A stretch of DNA of 64,000 bases from assembly GCA_900556625.1 (NCBI GenBank), contig USPQ01000005.1, positions 5,814-69,813 of the forward strand. The letters run 5' to 3'. The notes below the pieces were generated by a model, which saw nothing but the letters and a program-made list of their open reading frames with translations, was not told the DNA's origin and did no database searches. The translations under genes were made by a program, and so were the position numbers. Positions 17,256 to 24,214 of the stretch are shown in pieces. This DNA comes from an uncultured Bacteroides sp. (GTDB lineage: Bacteria > Bacteroidota > Bacteroidia > Bacteroidales > Bacteroidaceae). Within the stretch, counting starts at the first letter, position 1, and each line of letters starts with the position of its first letter.

Positions 17256-17321
17256 TTATTCCTTGTTATCCTTTCTTAATCCGTTCTAATCCCTCCTAGT
17301 CCGGTGTAATCCGTTAATCCG
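17256..17321 (+). repeat. Seven helically phased TAATCC-like repeats upstream of the HU-like gene
   Basis: Elements TTATTCC, TTATCC, TTAATCC, TAATCC, TAGTCC, TAATCC and TAATCC follow each other with TCC starts at 17260, 17269, 17280, 17290, 17300, 17310 and 17318, that is about every 10 nt. All lie on one face of the helix just upstream of the -7 box at 17336. Confidence 0.75.
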
Positions 17322-17335
17322 TCTTTCGGTTGTCG

Positions 17336-17343
17336 TACTTTTG
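17336..17343 (+). promoter_or_regulatory. Bacteroides -7 promoter box for the HU-like gene
   Basis: TACTTTTG matches TAnnTTTG, 54 nt before the ATG at 17397. It is preceded by the phased repeats, which are therefore placed like an operator or activator array. Confidence 0.7.
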
Positions 17344-17396
17344 TTGTACCAACAGAAAGGAAGAATGTCCTTCTTTTCGTAGAAACAACAATTTTT

Positions 17397-17921
17397 ATGG
17401 CAACAGTTACAGTGGTGCGCTATAAGCGCAGAAAACGAATCAGCGATGCGGATTCGCCGATGGTATTTGCCCTCAAACCTAAGTCGGGGGAGTCAAAAAT
17501 CTATTCAATAGAGGCGCTGGCGCGCGAAATCGAAACGATCGGTTCGCTTTCGGTGGAGGATGTGTCGCACGTCATGAAATCCTTTGTCCGCGCGATGAAG
17601 AAAGTCCTTGTGGCAGGCAATAAAGTGAAAGTGGAGGGGTTGGGAATCTTCTATACCACGCTGACCTGTCCCGGTGTGGAATTGGAGAAAGACTGCACCG
17701 TGAAAAGCATTACCCGTGTCAATCTTCGTTTCAAAGTCGACAATTCCCTCAGACTGGCAAACGACAGTACGGCCACTACTCGTGGCGGAGATAATAATAT
17801 GGTGTTTGAGTTGCTCTCGGATAAAAAGAACGCTGCGGGAGGTGATGGCGGCAGTCCGGACGGTTCTGGCGGAGGAGAGGACGGAGATAACAATGGGGAA
17901 GCTCCGGATCCGGCGGAGTAA
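17397..17921 (+). CDS. HU-like DNA-binding protein with acidic Gly-rich tail
   Basis: 174 residues. Residues 1-125 are the Bacteroidetes HU/IHF-like domain (MATVTVVRYKRRKRISDADS at the start, 'VKVEGLGIFYTTL' as the HU beta-arm region). Residues about 138-174 are a disordered, acidic, glycine-rich tail ('GGDGGSPDGSGGGEDGD'). Proteins of this type bind DNA without much specificity and are the constant partner of the amidase and primase genes beside Bacteroides capsule loci. The acidic tail may mimic DNA or soften binding (inference). Confidence 0.88.
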   Translation: MATVTVVRYKRRKRISDADSPMVFALKPKSGESKIYSIEALAREIETIGSLSVEDVSHVMKSFVRAMKKVLVAGNKVKVEGLGIFYTTLTCPGVELEKDCTVKSITRVNLRFKVDNSLRLANDSTATTRGGDNNMVFELLSDKKNAAGGDGGSPDGSGGGEDGDNNGEAPDPAE

Positions 17922-17970
17922 TCCGGCGGGGATGTTCAGTGAGTAAATAATCAATTAAAAATGCAAAGCT

Positions 17971-18072
17971 ATGGTTGACAAAATCTTGGAAGTTGTATTG
18001 GAAGTGTTGTTTTTCTTTCGCAGAAAGAGAAAAGCTAAAAGAATGAAAGGACAGGTTGATGAGGAAGATTGA
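17971..18072 (+). CDS. Possible 33-residue protein in the 'smalltalk' position
   Basis: A short ORF between the HU-like and amidase genes: starts MVDKILEVVLEVLFFFRRKR and ends in an acidic GQVDEED. It has one short hydrophobic helix followed by a strongly basic stretch, like a tiny membrane peptide or holin-like leader. Bacteroides genomes often annotate a 30-odd-residue 'smalltalk protein' at exactly this position; the sequence is not clearly the same family. Its TGA lies 14 nt inside the amidase gene, so it may couple translation. Coding status is uncertain. Confidence 0.42.
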   Translation: MVDKILEVVLEVLFFFRRKRKAKRMKGQVDEED

Positions 18073-18517
18073 CCTGATTGTGATCCAATGTTCCGCCACT
18101 AGGGCGGACAGGGATTTCACGGAAGACGACCTGGACGTGTGCCATCGCCGTCGTGGTTTCAACGGTGTGGGGTATCATTTTTATATCCGAAAAAATGGCG
18201 ACATCAAGTCTACCCGTGAAATAGAACGTATCGGAGCTCACGTGCGTGGCTATAACGCCCGTTCGATTGGCATCTGTTATGAGGGTGGGCTGGATTGTCA
18301 CGGTCGTCCCGCCGATACCCGTACCGAGTGGCAGATTCATTCCATGCGTGTGCTCGTTCTCGCGTTGCTGCGTGATTATCCCGGTTGCCGTATCTGCGGT
18401 CATCGTGACTTGAGCCCCGACCTGAACGGAAACGGGGAGATAGAGCCGGAAGAGTGGATTAAGGCGTGTCCGTGCTTTGAGGTGAAAGAATCCGACTTCT
18501 TCTCCGGTCAAGAGTAG
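18059..18517 (+). CDS. T7-lysozyme-type N-acetylmuramoyl-L-alanine amidase, altered zinc site
   Basis: 152 residues from the ATG at 18059. Amidase_2/PGRP fold close to T7 lysozyme: 'RRRGFNGVGYHFYIRKNGDI' with the catalytic Tyr39, 'HVRGYNARSIGICYEGG', zinc ligand His115 (CGHRD), Lys135 and zinc ligand Cys137 (IKACPCF). The first zinc ligand, His17 of T7 lysozyme in VHCSAT, is Gln10 here (IVIQCSAT, codon CAA at 18086). Loss of one of three ligands should weaken or abolish hydrolysis of peptidoglycan. There is no signal peptide, as usual for this phage-type family. Overall the gene is intact and part of the module. Confidence 0.9.
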   Translation: MRKIDLIVIQCSATRADRDFTEDDLDVCHRRRGFNGVGYHFYIRKNGDIKSTREIERIGAHVRGYNARSIGICYEGGLDCHGRPADTRTEWQIHSMRVLVLALLRDYPGCRICGHRDLSPDLNGNGEIEPEEWIKACPCFEVKESDFFSGQE

Positions 18518-18527
18518 AATGGAAAAC

Positions 18528-18575
18528 AAGACTTGCAACACTGGTAGCTGAATACCGGTGTTGCAAGTCTTTTTA
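18528..18575 (+). terminator. Strong rho-independent terminator after the amidase
   Basis: An 18-bp stem (18528-18545 paired with 18554-18571, one G-T pair), 8-nt loop and a following T run. It closes the HU-amidase unit. Confidence 0.92.
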
Positions 18576-18592
18576 TATATTTTCTTTTTCAA

Positions 18593-18970
18593 ATGAGGAA
18601 AAGTGGAATTTTATTTGTTACTTTGTTGATAGGAAATCTAATTTTGATGAGGATGTTTTTCGACAATTATAAGCAACATACAGATGCGCAGATACGTCAG
18701 TCCCTATTTTGGGAGTATGATATGTCACGTTTTGATTGGGAGAAGATGCGTACGCTGGTCGTTCAGCGGGTGATTGAACGGGGGCGGAAAGATGATTTCT
18801 TTGCCATCTTAAATAGGTATGGAGTGGAAGGAGTAAAGGAAAGTATCAAGGAAATTCCGACAATGAACGCGAAAGACATTTCTTTTGTCTGTGCCGTGTT
18901 TGACTTAAAAAAGGAGGATTTAAAATGTTACACAAGGAAACTGTCTCACCCTCAACATTGGAACTCTTGA
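18593..18970 (+). CDS. DUF6922 domain protein, probable antitoxin of the AbiEii pair
   Basis: Up to 125 residues. The conserved part starts at 'LFWEYDMSRFDWEKMRTLVV' and runs to 'LKKEDLKCYTRK', the DUF6922 pattern that precedes AbiEii-type genes in Bacteroidetes. The first 20 codons (MRKSGILFVTLLIGNLILMR) are hydrophobic and probably not part of the protein: a good promoter box at 18639-18646 lies inside them, so the real start may be the ATG at 18653. The 3' end overlaps the AbiEii-like gene by 46 nt. Antitoxin role is inferred from pairing. Confidence 0.8.
   Translation: MRKSGILFVTLLIGNLILMRMFFDNYKQHTDAQIRQSLFWEYDMSRFDWEKMRTLVVQRVIERGRKDDFFAILNRYGVEGVKESIKEIPTMNAKDISFVCAVFDLKKEDLKCYTRKLSHPQHWNS
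18614..18646 (+). promoter_or_regulatory. Promoter of the DUF6922/AbiEii pair
   Basis: TTTG at 18614-18617, 21 nt, then TAATTTTG at 18639-18646 matches the Bacteroides -33/-7 layout. The ATG at 18653 would be at or next to the transcription start. Confidence 0.58.
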
Positions 18971-19563
18971 CAACGTTAATGAAAGACTGCCGACTCAAAC
19001 ACTTTGTATTGGTGGGTGGAACTTCATTATCCTTGCAGTTGGGGCATCGTATAAGTGTTGATTTGGATTTGTTCTCAGATTTGTCGTTCGATGAATCCGA
19101 ACTGTCTTCCTATTTGGTGGAAAATTATGATTTAGAGTTGGATTTTATTTCCAGAAGTACGCTGAAAGGGGAAATTAGAGGGGTCCAGATAGACTGTATT
19201 TCGCACCAATATCCTTGGTTGTCTCCGTGTGTTGAGGAAGATGTTATCCGTTTGGCTTCTCCTGTCGATATTGCTGCTATGAAACTGAATGCTATTGCGG
19301 GCAACGGCACTCGTATAAAGGACTTTATCGATTTGGCCTATCTCTCCACTTTGCTTTCATTGGGAGAAATGCTGGAGGCCTATGAACATAAATATAAAGC
19401 AAATGTAATCATGCCTCTGAAGGCCCTTACATATTGGGAAGATATTAATTTTGACGAACCTATAAGAATGCTGGGCTCTGCACCTTTCAAATGGAAAAAG
19501 ATAGAAAAGAGATTGTTGCAAATGCAGAAATATCCACAAAAGAGATTCGATCTTTTTCCATAA
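18925..19563 (+). CDS. AbiEii/AbiGii-type nucleotidyltransferase toxin
   Basis: 212 residues. Clear family motifs: 'FVLVGGTSLSLQLGHRISVDLDLFSD' region with Gly31-Gly32-Thr33-Ser34 and metal-binding Asp46/Asp48, then 'IDCISHQYP' and 'SPVDIAAMKLNAIAGNGTRIKDFIDLAYL' with the Lys and Asp-x-x-Asp elements of the DUF1814 group. AbiEii-family enzymes transfer nucleotides, for example to tRNA acceptor stems, and act in toxin-antitoxin or abortive infection systems. It is translationally coupled to DUF6922 by a 46-nt overlap. The gene is convergent with the polysaccharide gene at 19589, 25 nt away. Confidence 0.88.
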   Translation: MLHKETVSPSTLELLTTLMKDCRLKHFVLVGGTSLSLQLGHRISVDLDLFSDLSFDESELSSYLVENYDLELDFISRSTLKGEIRGVQIDCISHQYPWLSPCVEEDVIRLASPVDIAAMKLNAIAGNGTRIKDFIDLAYLSTLLSLGEMLEAYEHKYKANVIMPLKALTYWEDINFDEPIRMLGSAPFKWKKIEKRLLQMQKYPQKRFDLFP

Positions 19564-19588
19564 ATCAGAGCTTTGCCCAGCGATACGG

Positions 19589-20719
19589 TTATACGTGCTT
19601 TTCTAACGCCATATTCCTATAAATATCGAGCAATGCTTTCGCACTGTTCTTCCATGAGAACAGTTTGCTGCGCTCCACTCCGCAGTCCGCTTGTTGCCGG
19701 TAAAATTCCGCATCTCCTTCCAGCTGAAGAATCTTCGCCGTGATGTCCTCCGAACTGAACGGATCAGCCAGCAAAGCCCCTTCACCCGCTATTTCGGGCA
19801 TTGCCGAAGTGTTTCCGGCAATGACAGGCGTACCGCAGGCCATTGCTTCGAGCATAGGGATACCGAAACTCTCGCGAAGAGAAGGATAAAGGAATGCGAA
19901 TGCACCGCTATACAGTGCCGGAAGGTCGGTGTTCGCAATGTATCCGGGAAAACGGAGGTAGCCTTTGATGTCCGTAATCTTCTCTTCCCCCAGTATCCGG
20001 TCGATAGCGTCTTCCTTGAGATCGGCTATGAGCAGCGGGAGCTTCTTCTGCGAACGTTTCAGATAGTCACTGTACGCTTTCAGCACTCGCGGCGTATTCT
20101 TTTTCGGATCAGTATTTCCCAAGAAAAAGAGATATTCGTCCGCATCTATATACTTCCGGGTGATTTCCGGAGCTTTGGGCTGAAGATGGAAATGGCTGTT
20201 GAATCCGTTGTATACGGCAACCAACTGTTCGTCGGACAGGTGCAGAGCATCGAGGATACGCTGACGTTCAAACTGGGAAACTGTAATGATTTTCTTGCAT
20301 TTGGGGAGTATGCGGGGCACTACCAGGCGGCGGTAATGCCATCCCATCTCCTGATATAGCGACAGGCTGGACGATTGGCGTTTCTCCAGATAAATGATGT
20401 CGTGCAGCGTCAGCACCAACGGCACGGGGCAGTTCAACGGAGCCGTATTGCTGGTACAATGCAACAAGTCGGGGCGGATGCGCTTCACCGCTCGCGGAAG
20501 AGCCACCTGTTCCCACAGCGGATAGGTAGGGCATTTCAGTTCGATGACGTGCATATTCTCCGAACTCTTCAGGCATTTGTCTTCACCGGGACTGACGAAA
20601 ATGAAATACTCGTTTTCGTGATCCATCTTCTGTAACTCACGGATTGTTTCAAGAGCGACGAAATCCATTCCATGTTTGTTGGGGCGGAAGATGCGCTGTG
20701 CTTCAATGGCTATTTTCAT
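19589..20719 (-). CDS. Family 4 glycosyltransferase
   Basis: 376 residues, GT-B fold. N-terminal half 'IAIEAQRIFRPNKHGMDFVA', then 'LVLTLHDIIYLE' and 'IITVSQFERQRIL'; donor domain with 'YLFFLGNTDPKKNTPRVL' and the EX7E segment 'ESFGIPMLEAMACGTPVIAG'. The pattern is that of mannosyl- and related transferases (WbaZ/mtfB type) of O-antigen and exopolysaccharide clusters. Last gene of the upstream half of the locus, 24 nt after the GT2 gene at 20744. Confidence 0.93.
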   Translation of the reverse strand: MKIAIEAQRIFRPNKHGMDFVALETIRELQKMDHENEYFIFVSPGEDKCLKSSENMHVIELKCPTYPLWEQVALPRAVKRIRPDLLHCTSNTAPLNCPVPLVLTLHDIIYLEKRQSSSLSLYQEMGWHYRRLVVPRILPKCKKIITVSQFERQRILDALHLSDEQLVAVYNGFNSHFHLQPKAPEITRKYIDADEYLFFLGNTDPKKNTPRVLKAYSDYLKRSQKKLPLLIADLKEDAIDRILGEEKITDIKGYLRFPGYIANTDLPALYSGAFAFLYPSLRESFGIPMLEAMACGTPVIAGNTSAMPEIAGEGALLADPFSSEDITAKILQLEGDAEFYRQQADCGVERSKLFSWKNSAKALLDIYRNMALEKHV

Positions 20720-20743
20720 TGCTTCTTGTTTGGGATAATGTGT

Positions 20744-21943
20744 TTATGAATGAGAGTGATGTTCACCGTGCTCTGTATGGATGAACTTCTTATTTGCTCC
20801 TTTAAGTTTGAATAAATTGCCTGTCATGGTGACAGCCAGCATGGGTACCTTCATGATGGCTTTCCCTACCTCTTTGGTAAACAGTTGCCCTCCCGGTACG
20901 GGTAGAATCATGGCGGAGACCTGTGCTACCGACAGAATCCACCATTTGATGGCCATCGTCCATTCATTTCCTCCATTGCGCAGGCTCATGACAAGACCGA
21001 TAACGGTGAAAACGAAAGTCAGTCCGAACACTCCTGCCAGCTGTATCAGGCGGGGAGGCAGCATCCATTGGAATATCTTGTCGCAATAGTCTATATTGCC
21101 TTGCAGCAGGGCTTTCGGCAGGTGGGGCAACGAAGCGCGGAGTGCTCCGAACTGCGCCGCTATCCAACGTTTGCGCTGGTTGCTGATCGCTTCTTTTTTC
21201 TGTGTCTTCTCATCGAATACAGGGAGGTCGTTCAGATAGACTGTATGGATCCGCTGCTGCAACAGCATGGATTCCAGTTCTTTGTCTTCGCCTGCCGTTT
21301 GCAGGTATTGCACATTCTGTTGAAACCATTTTGCATCAAAGGCCATTCCCGAGCCGGATAACCCGGCGGAAAGTCCGAGTGCGTTGTGCCCGCTGCGGAA
21401 GAAGCCGTTGTTGATCTCTTCGCTCGCGCTGTCCAGAATGGAGATATCGGTGTTCAGATTCTTACCTGTCCGGTGAGCCTGTATGGATCTTACGCCACTG
21501 TCGAACGCACGGTTGATGCAGGACAGGAATTCGGGGACGGTCACGTTGTCGGCGTCCATGATAACCACTATGTCATAGAGATCGGTGTCGATGTTGTTCA
21601 TGGCCATAGCCAGCGCTTTGGCTTTGGAGCTTTCCGTGTAATCCGCCATCAGTAGCCGGATGGGGAGCGTGCGTAAGGCTTCGTTCGTTTCCGGTTGCAT
21701 CTGGTCGGAAATGACGACAAGGTCGAACAACTCCTTCGGATAGTCCTGCTCGAGAAAACTGCGGACCGAAGAGAGTATCACACGGTCTTCCTTGTAGGCG
21801 GGGAATAGCACGGCAATGTGCCGGAGCGTACGGGCTTCGGGATATTGGGGAGCCCGGTAGAACTTGGAAGCGATGGCGTAAAGCAGCAAGTAGCATACGC
21901 ATAGCGTGAGGGGGATGTAGAGAACCCAGTCAATGATGTTCAT
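20744..21943 (-). CDS. Family 2 glycosyltransferase, processive-type motifs
   Basis: 399 residues. An N-terminal membrane helix (about 5-25) precedes a GT-A domain with 'VLFPAYKEDRVILSSVRSFL', DxD 'VIMDADN', 'GSGMAFD', catalytic 'AGEDKELES' and QxxRW as 'QRKRWIAAQ'. At least three hydrophobic segments follow (about 290-375). These are the D,D,D,QxxRW features of cellulose/hyaluronan synthase relatives, so it may add several residues or act on a lipid carrier at the membrane. The histidine-rich end 'HTEHGEHHSHS' is unusual and might bind metal. Overlaps the next gene upstream by 14 nt. Confidence 0.9.
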   Translation of the reverse strand: MNIIDWVLYIPLTLCVCYLLLYAIASKFYRAPQYPEARTLRHIAVLFPAYKEDRVILSSVRSFLEQDYPKELFDLVVISDQMQPETNEALRTLPIRLLMADYTESSKAKALAMAMNNIDTDLYDIVVIMDADNVTVPEFLSCINRAFDSGVRSIQAHRTGKNLNTDISILDSASEEINNGFFRSGHNALGLSAGLSGSGMAFDAKWFQQNVQYLQTAGEDKELESMLLQQRIHTVYLNDLPVFDEKTQKKEAISNQRKRWIAAQFGALRASLPHLPKALLQGNIDYCDKIFQWMLPPRLIQLAGVFGLTFVFTVIGLVMSLRNGGNEWTMAIKWWILSVAQVSAMILPVPGGQLFTKEVGKAIMKVPMLAVTMTGNLFKLKGANKKFIHTEHGEHHSHS

Positions 21944-22874
21944 AGTATTCGTTTTTTTGTTCTTTTGTTTCTTTGGTGGCCGACGGAAGGATCAGTCCTG
22001 AATTGACGCCTCTGCAGACGGCCAGGAAGAGATCGAAGCGTCCTTTTAAAGCATAGAGCAGACCGTTCTTCAAGGCTGCGACAGTGCTTTGATAGAGCAC
22101 GGAGCCCAGACGTGCGGCTCCCCTCAGGTTGCGGCGGGCGTAGAGCAGGCGGTTGCGGGTCAGATAATAGGTACGCAGCTGGCTGAGTTGTCCGGTACTC
22201 TGGCTTTCTTTGTGGAAGACCGTGCAGCGGGGCTCGTACCATAGCTCGTAGCCGGCACGTGTCATGCTTGTGCTCCAGTCCAGCTCTTCGTAGTACAGGA
22301 AAAAGATCTCAGGCATCATCCCCGCTTTCTCGACTACCTCACGTTTGATCATCATGGCTGCGCCATGCAGGTAGGGAGTGGGGTGGGGAGTGTCGTATTT
22401 CCCGTCATCGGGACAGCCGAACCCCAACATATGGTTGCGTAACGTGATTCGCGACAAGGGGGTGAAGCCTGCGAACTGTATGTGCTGCGGCGGGAAAGCG
22501 AAACGTATTTTCGGCGATACGCCTCCGATTTCGGGACGGCTTTCCAGCCGTTCTACCAGGCAGGAGATTGCGTCTGACTCGATATAGGTGTCGTTGTTAA
22601 TGAAGAAGAGGTATTTTCCTCTTGCCGCACGGATTCCGATGTTATTGCCGCCGGAGAATCCTCTGTTTACCTCGCTGCGGATGGCGATGACTGAGGGGTA
22701 TAGTCTGGATATCTTGGCAGCCTCGTCCTCGCGCGAGGCGTTGTCTACCACAATGATCTCGTAGGTTACGGAATGCAGTTTCTCCTGTAACGATTCTATC
22801 AGCTCGCAAGTGTCTTTGAAACCATTGTAGCAGATCGTGATAAATGATATGTCCGTCCGGTGGTTGTCTGTCAT
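21930..22874 (-). CDS. Family 2 glycosyltransferase, rhamnosyltransferase-like
   Basis: 314 residues, soluble. GT-A domain with 'FITICYNGFKDTCELIESL', 'IIVVDNASREDEA', 'NRGFSGGNNIGIRAARGKY' and the metal-binding 'FINNDTYIE'; the base region is 'FLYYEELDWSTSMTRAGY'. This is the WbbL/RfbN-like group whose characterised members transfer rhamnose or related deoxy sugars. Sugar identity remains a guess. Separated from the Wzy-like gene by 5 nt. Confidence 0.9.
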   Translation of the reverse strand: MTDNHRTDISFITICYNGFKDTCELIESLQEKLHSVTYEIIVVDNASREDEAAKISRLYPSVIAIRSEVNRGFSGGNNIGIRAARGKYLFFINNDTYIESDAISCLVERLESRPEIGGVSPKIRFAFPPQHIQFAGFTPLSRITLRNHMLGFGCPDDGKYDTPHPTPYLHGAAMMIKREVVEKAGMMPEIFFLYYEELDWSTSMTRAGYELWYEPRCTVFHKESQSTGQLSQLRTYYLTRNRLLYARRNLRGAARLGSVLYQSTVAALKNGLLYALKGRFDLFLAVCRGVNSGLILPSATKETKEQKNEYYEHH

Positions 22875-22879
22875 TTTTT

Positions 22880-24214
22880 TTATTCGTTTGGTTCTTTAAT
22901 CAGGTGCGGTTCTTGTTTCTCACTTTCCTCCGGATCTTCATTTTCCTCCGGCTCCTCACCGATGTGTTTGTCTATATAAGGTGCGGCGAGGCAGAGGGCG
23001 AAGCCTGTGTATACAGTCAGTTGGTTGGGATATTGCATCACGTCGTTGACGTAGGCGGCAATGAAGAGTCCGGCATTCATGCAAAGCCATGCCGCCGCCA
23101 GTCCTCGTAGATTCTTATTGCGTACTTTGAACATCAGGAGCCATGAACACCAGGCGAAGAGAGTGCCGTGTATGGCAAGATAAAGTATCAGCCCCACAAT
23201 TCCGGTTTCCACCCAGACGGTAATCAGCCATGAGTCGGGTGGATAAGGCATTTGTTCTTTCGAATCGAAGTTTCCCGCTTTGGCCAGCCCGATTCCGTAG
23301 CCTATCGGTTTCCTTGCCATCAGCTCCTTCATCCGCTGGCGGTTTTCGACACGCACGAGGTAGGAGGCGTCTTCGGTGGGATGGAAGGAGGAACGCATCT
23401 TATGGATATACTGGTTGCCGCTCCCGATATTGGTGTAATAGAAAAATACGAAAATGCCGATAGATATGAATATTCCCCCTAGCAACGCTTTCCAGTTCTT
23501 GGCTATGATAGTAATCATCAGCATGCCGCCCATGAGCACTCCCATAGCGGAACGGGTTCCGGAAATGCCCATGCCGTAGATACCGCACAAGGCTATAAAA
23601 AGGAAATAGAGGCGCTTCCATCTGGAGTCGACAAAGAATGCGGAGATGGAGAAGGTGACGGCTGCCATCGCTGAGTGCACACCGTAGTTTGCCGCGTCCG
23701 AAAAACAGGAAAAGTATCGTATGCCCGACCAGATGATGTGGGTTCGCGCACCGCCGAGAACGTGCAGGAAGTAAAGGTCTTTGGTGCTGAAACCGTGATT
23801 TTTCTGCCAGTATCCTTTGAGGGTGAAGATGATGACGAACACGGACCATACGAGCAATAGCAGTTCTATGTCTTTCTTGGTACGTATGACGACCGGAACG
23901 ACAAATGCGCATATCAGGGGAATGAGCGCGTAGGGCGTGATGTTGATGTTCCATGCCTCCAACACGCAGTTGGGGTTCATGATCTCCATGATATAGTACA
24001 ACAGCCAGACGATGAACAGCCAGGTCATGATGTTTTGCCCGCGCTCCCATTCGGTGGACTTGCCGTTACTGAGCTGTATCAGGCAAACGGTAGTGAGCAA
24101 CAAGATAAGAACCATTGAGAACAGCCCTGTCTTGACGTTTACAAGCATACTTACCGCTATTAGCGCGAATTGTGCGGCAAGCAGGATATGGAAAGTAGTG
24201 TTCCTATTCGTCAT
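22880..24214 (-). CDS. Wzy-like O-antigen/exopolysaccharide polymerase or ligase
   Basis: 444 residues with about 11 membrane segments and a large periplasmic loop (about 255-330), the layout of Wzy/WaaL proteins. 'YGMGISGTRSAMGVLMGGML' matches the Wzy_C-type segment in which a conserved Arg contacts the lipid-linked glycan. The acidic, glutamate-rich C-terminus (EEPEENEDPEESEKQE) is cytoplasmic or disordered. It is the only polymerase candidate in the window and would join repeat units flipped by the 9471-10925 protein. Overlaps the Wzz-like gene by 11 nt. Confidence 0.87.
   Translation of the reverse strand: MTNRNTTFHILLAAQFALIAVSMLVNVKTGLFSMVLILLLTTVCLIQLSNGKSTEWERGQNIMTWLFIVWLLYYIMEIMNPNCVLEAWNINITPYALIPLICAFVVPVVIRTKKDIELLLLVWSVFVIIFTLKGYWQKNHGFSTKDLYFLHVLGGARTHIIWSGIRYFSCFSDAANYGVHSAMAAVTFSISAFFVDSRWKRLYFLFIALCGIYGMGISGTRSAMGVLMGGMLMITIIAKNWKALLGGIFISIGIFVFFYYTNIGSGNQYIHKMRSSFHPTEDASYLVRVENRQRMKELMARKPIGYGIGLAKAGNFDSKEQMPYPPDSWLITVWVETGIVGLILYLAIHGTLFAWCSWLLMFKVRNKNLRGLAAAWLCMNAGLFIAAYVNDVMQYPNQLTVYTGFALCLAAPYIDKHIGEEPEENEDPEESEKQEPHLIKEPNE

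Noticed and set aside
18593..18652. Signal-anchor N-terminus of the DUF6922 protein
   Set aside because: The hydrophobic codons overlap a good promoter, and the conserved domain starts after them; an apparent anchor is likely a false extension.
12857..19563. Complete prophage or integrative element
   Set aside because: No integrase, structural, packaging or conjugation gene, and no obvious direct repeats as attachment sites at the ends.
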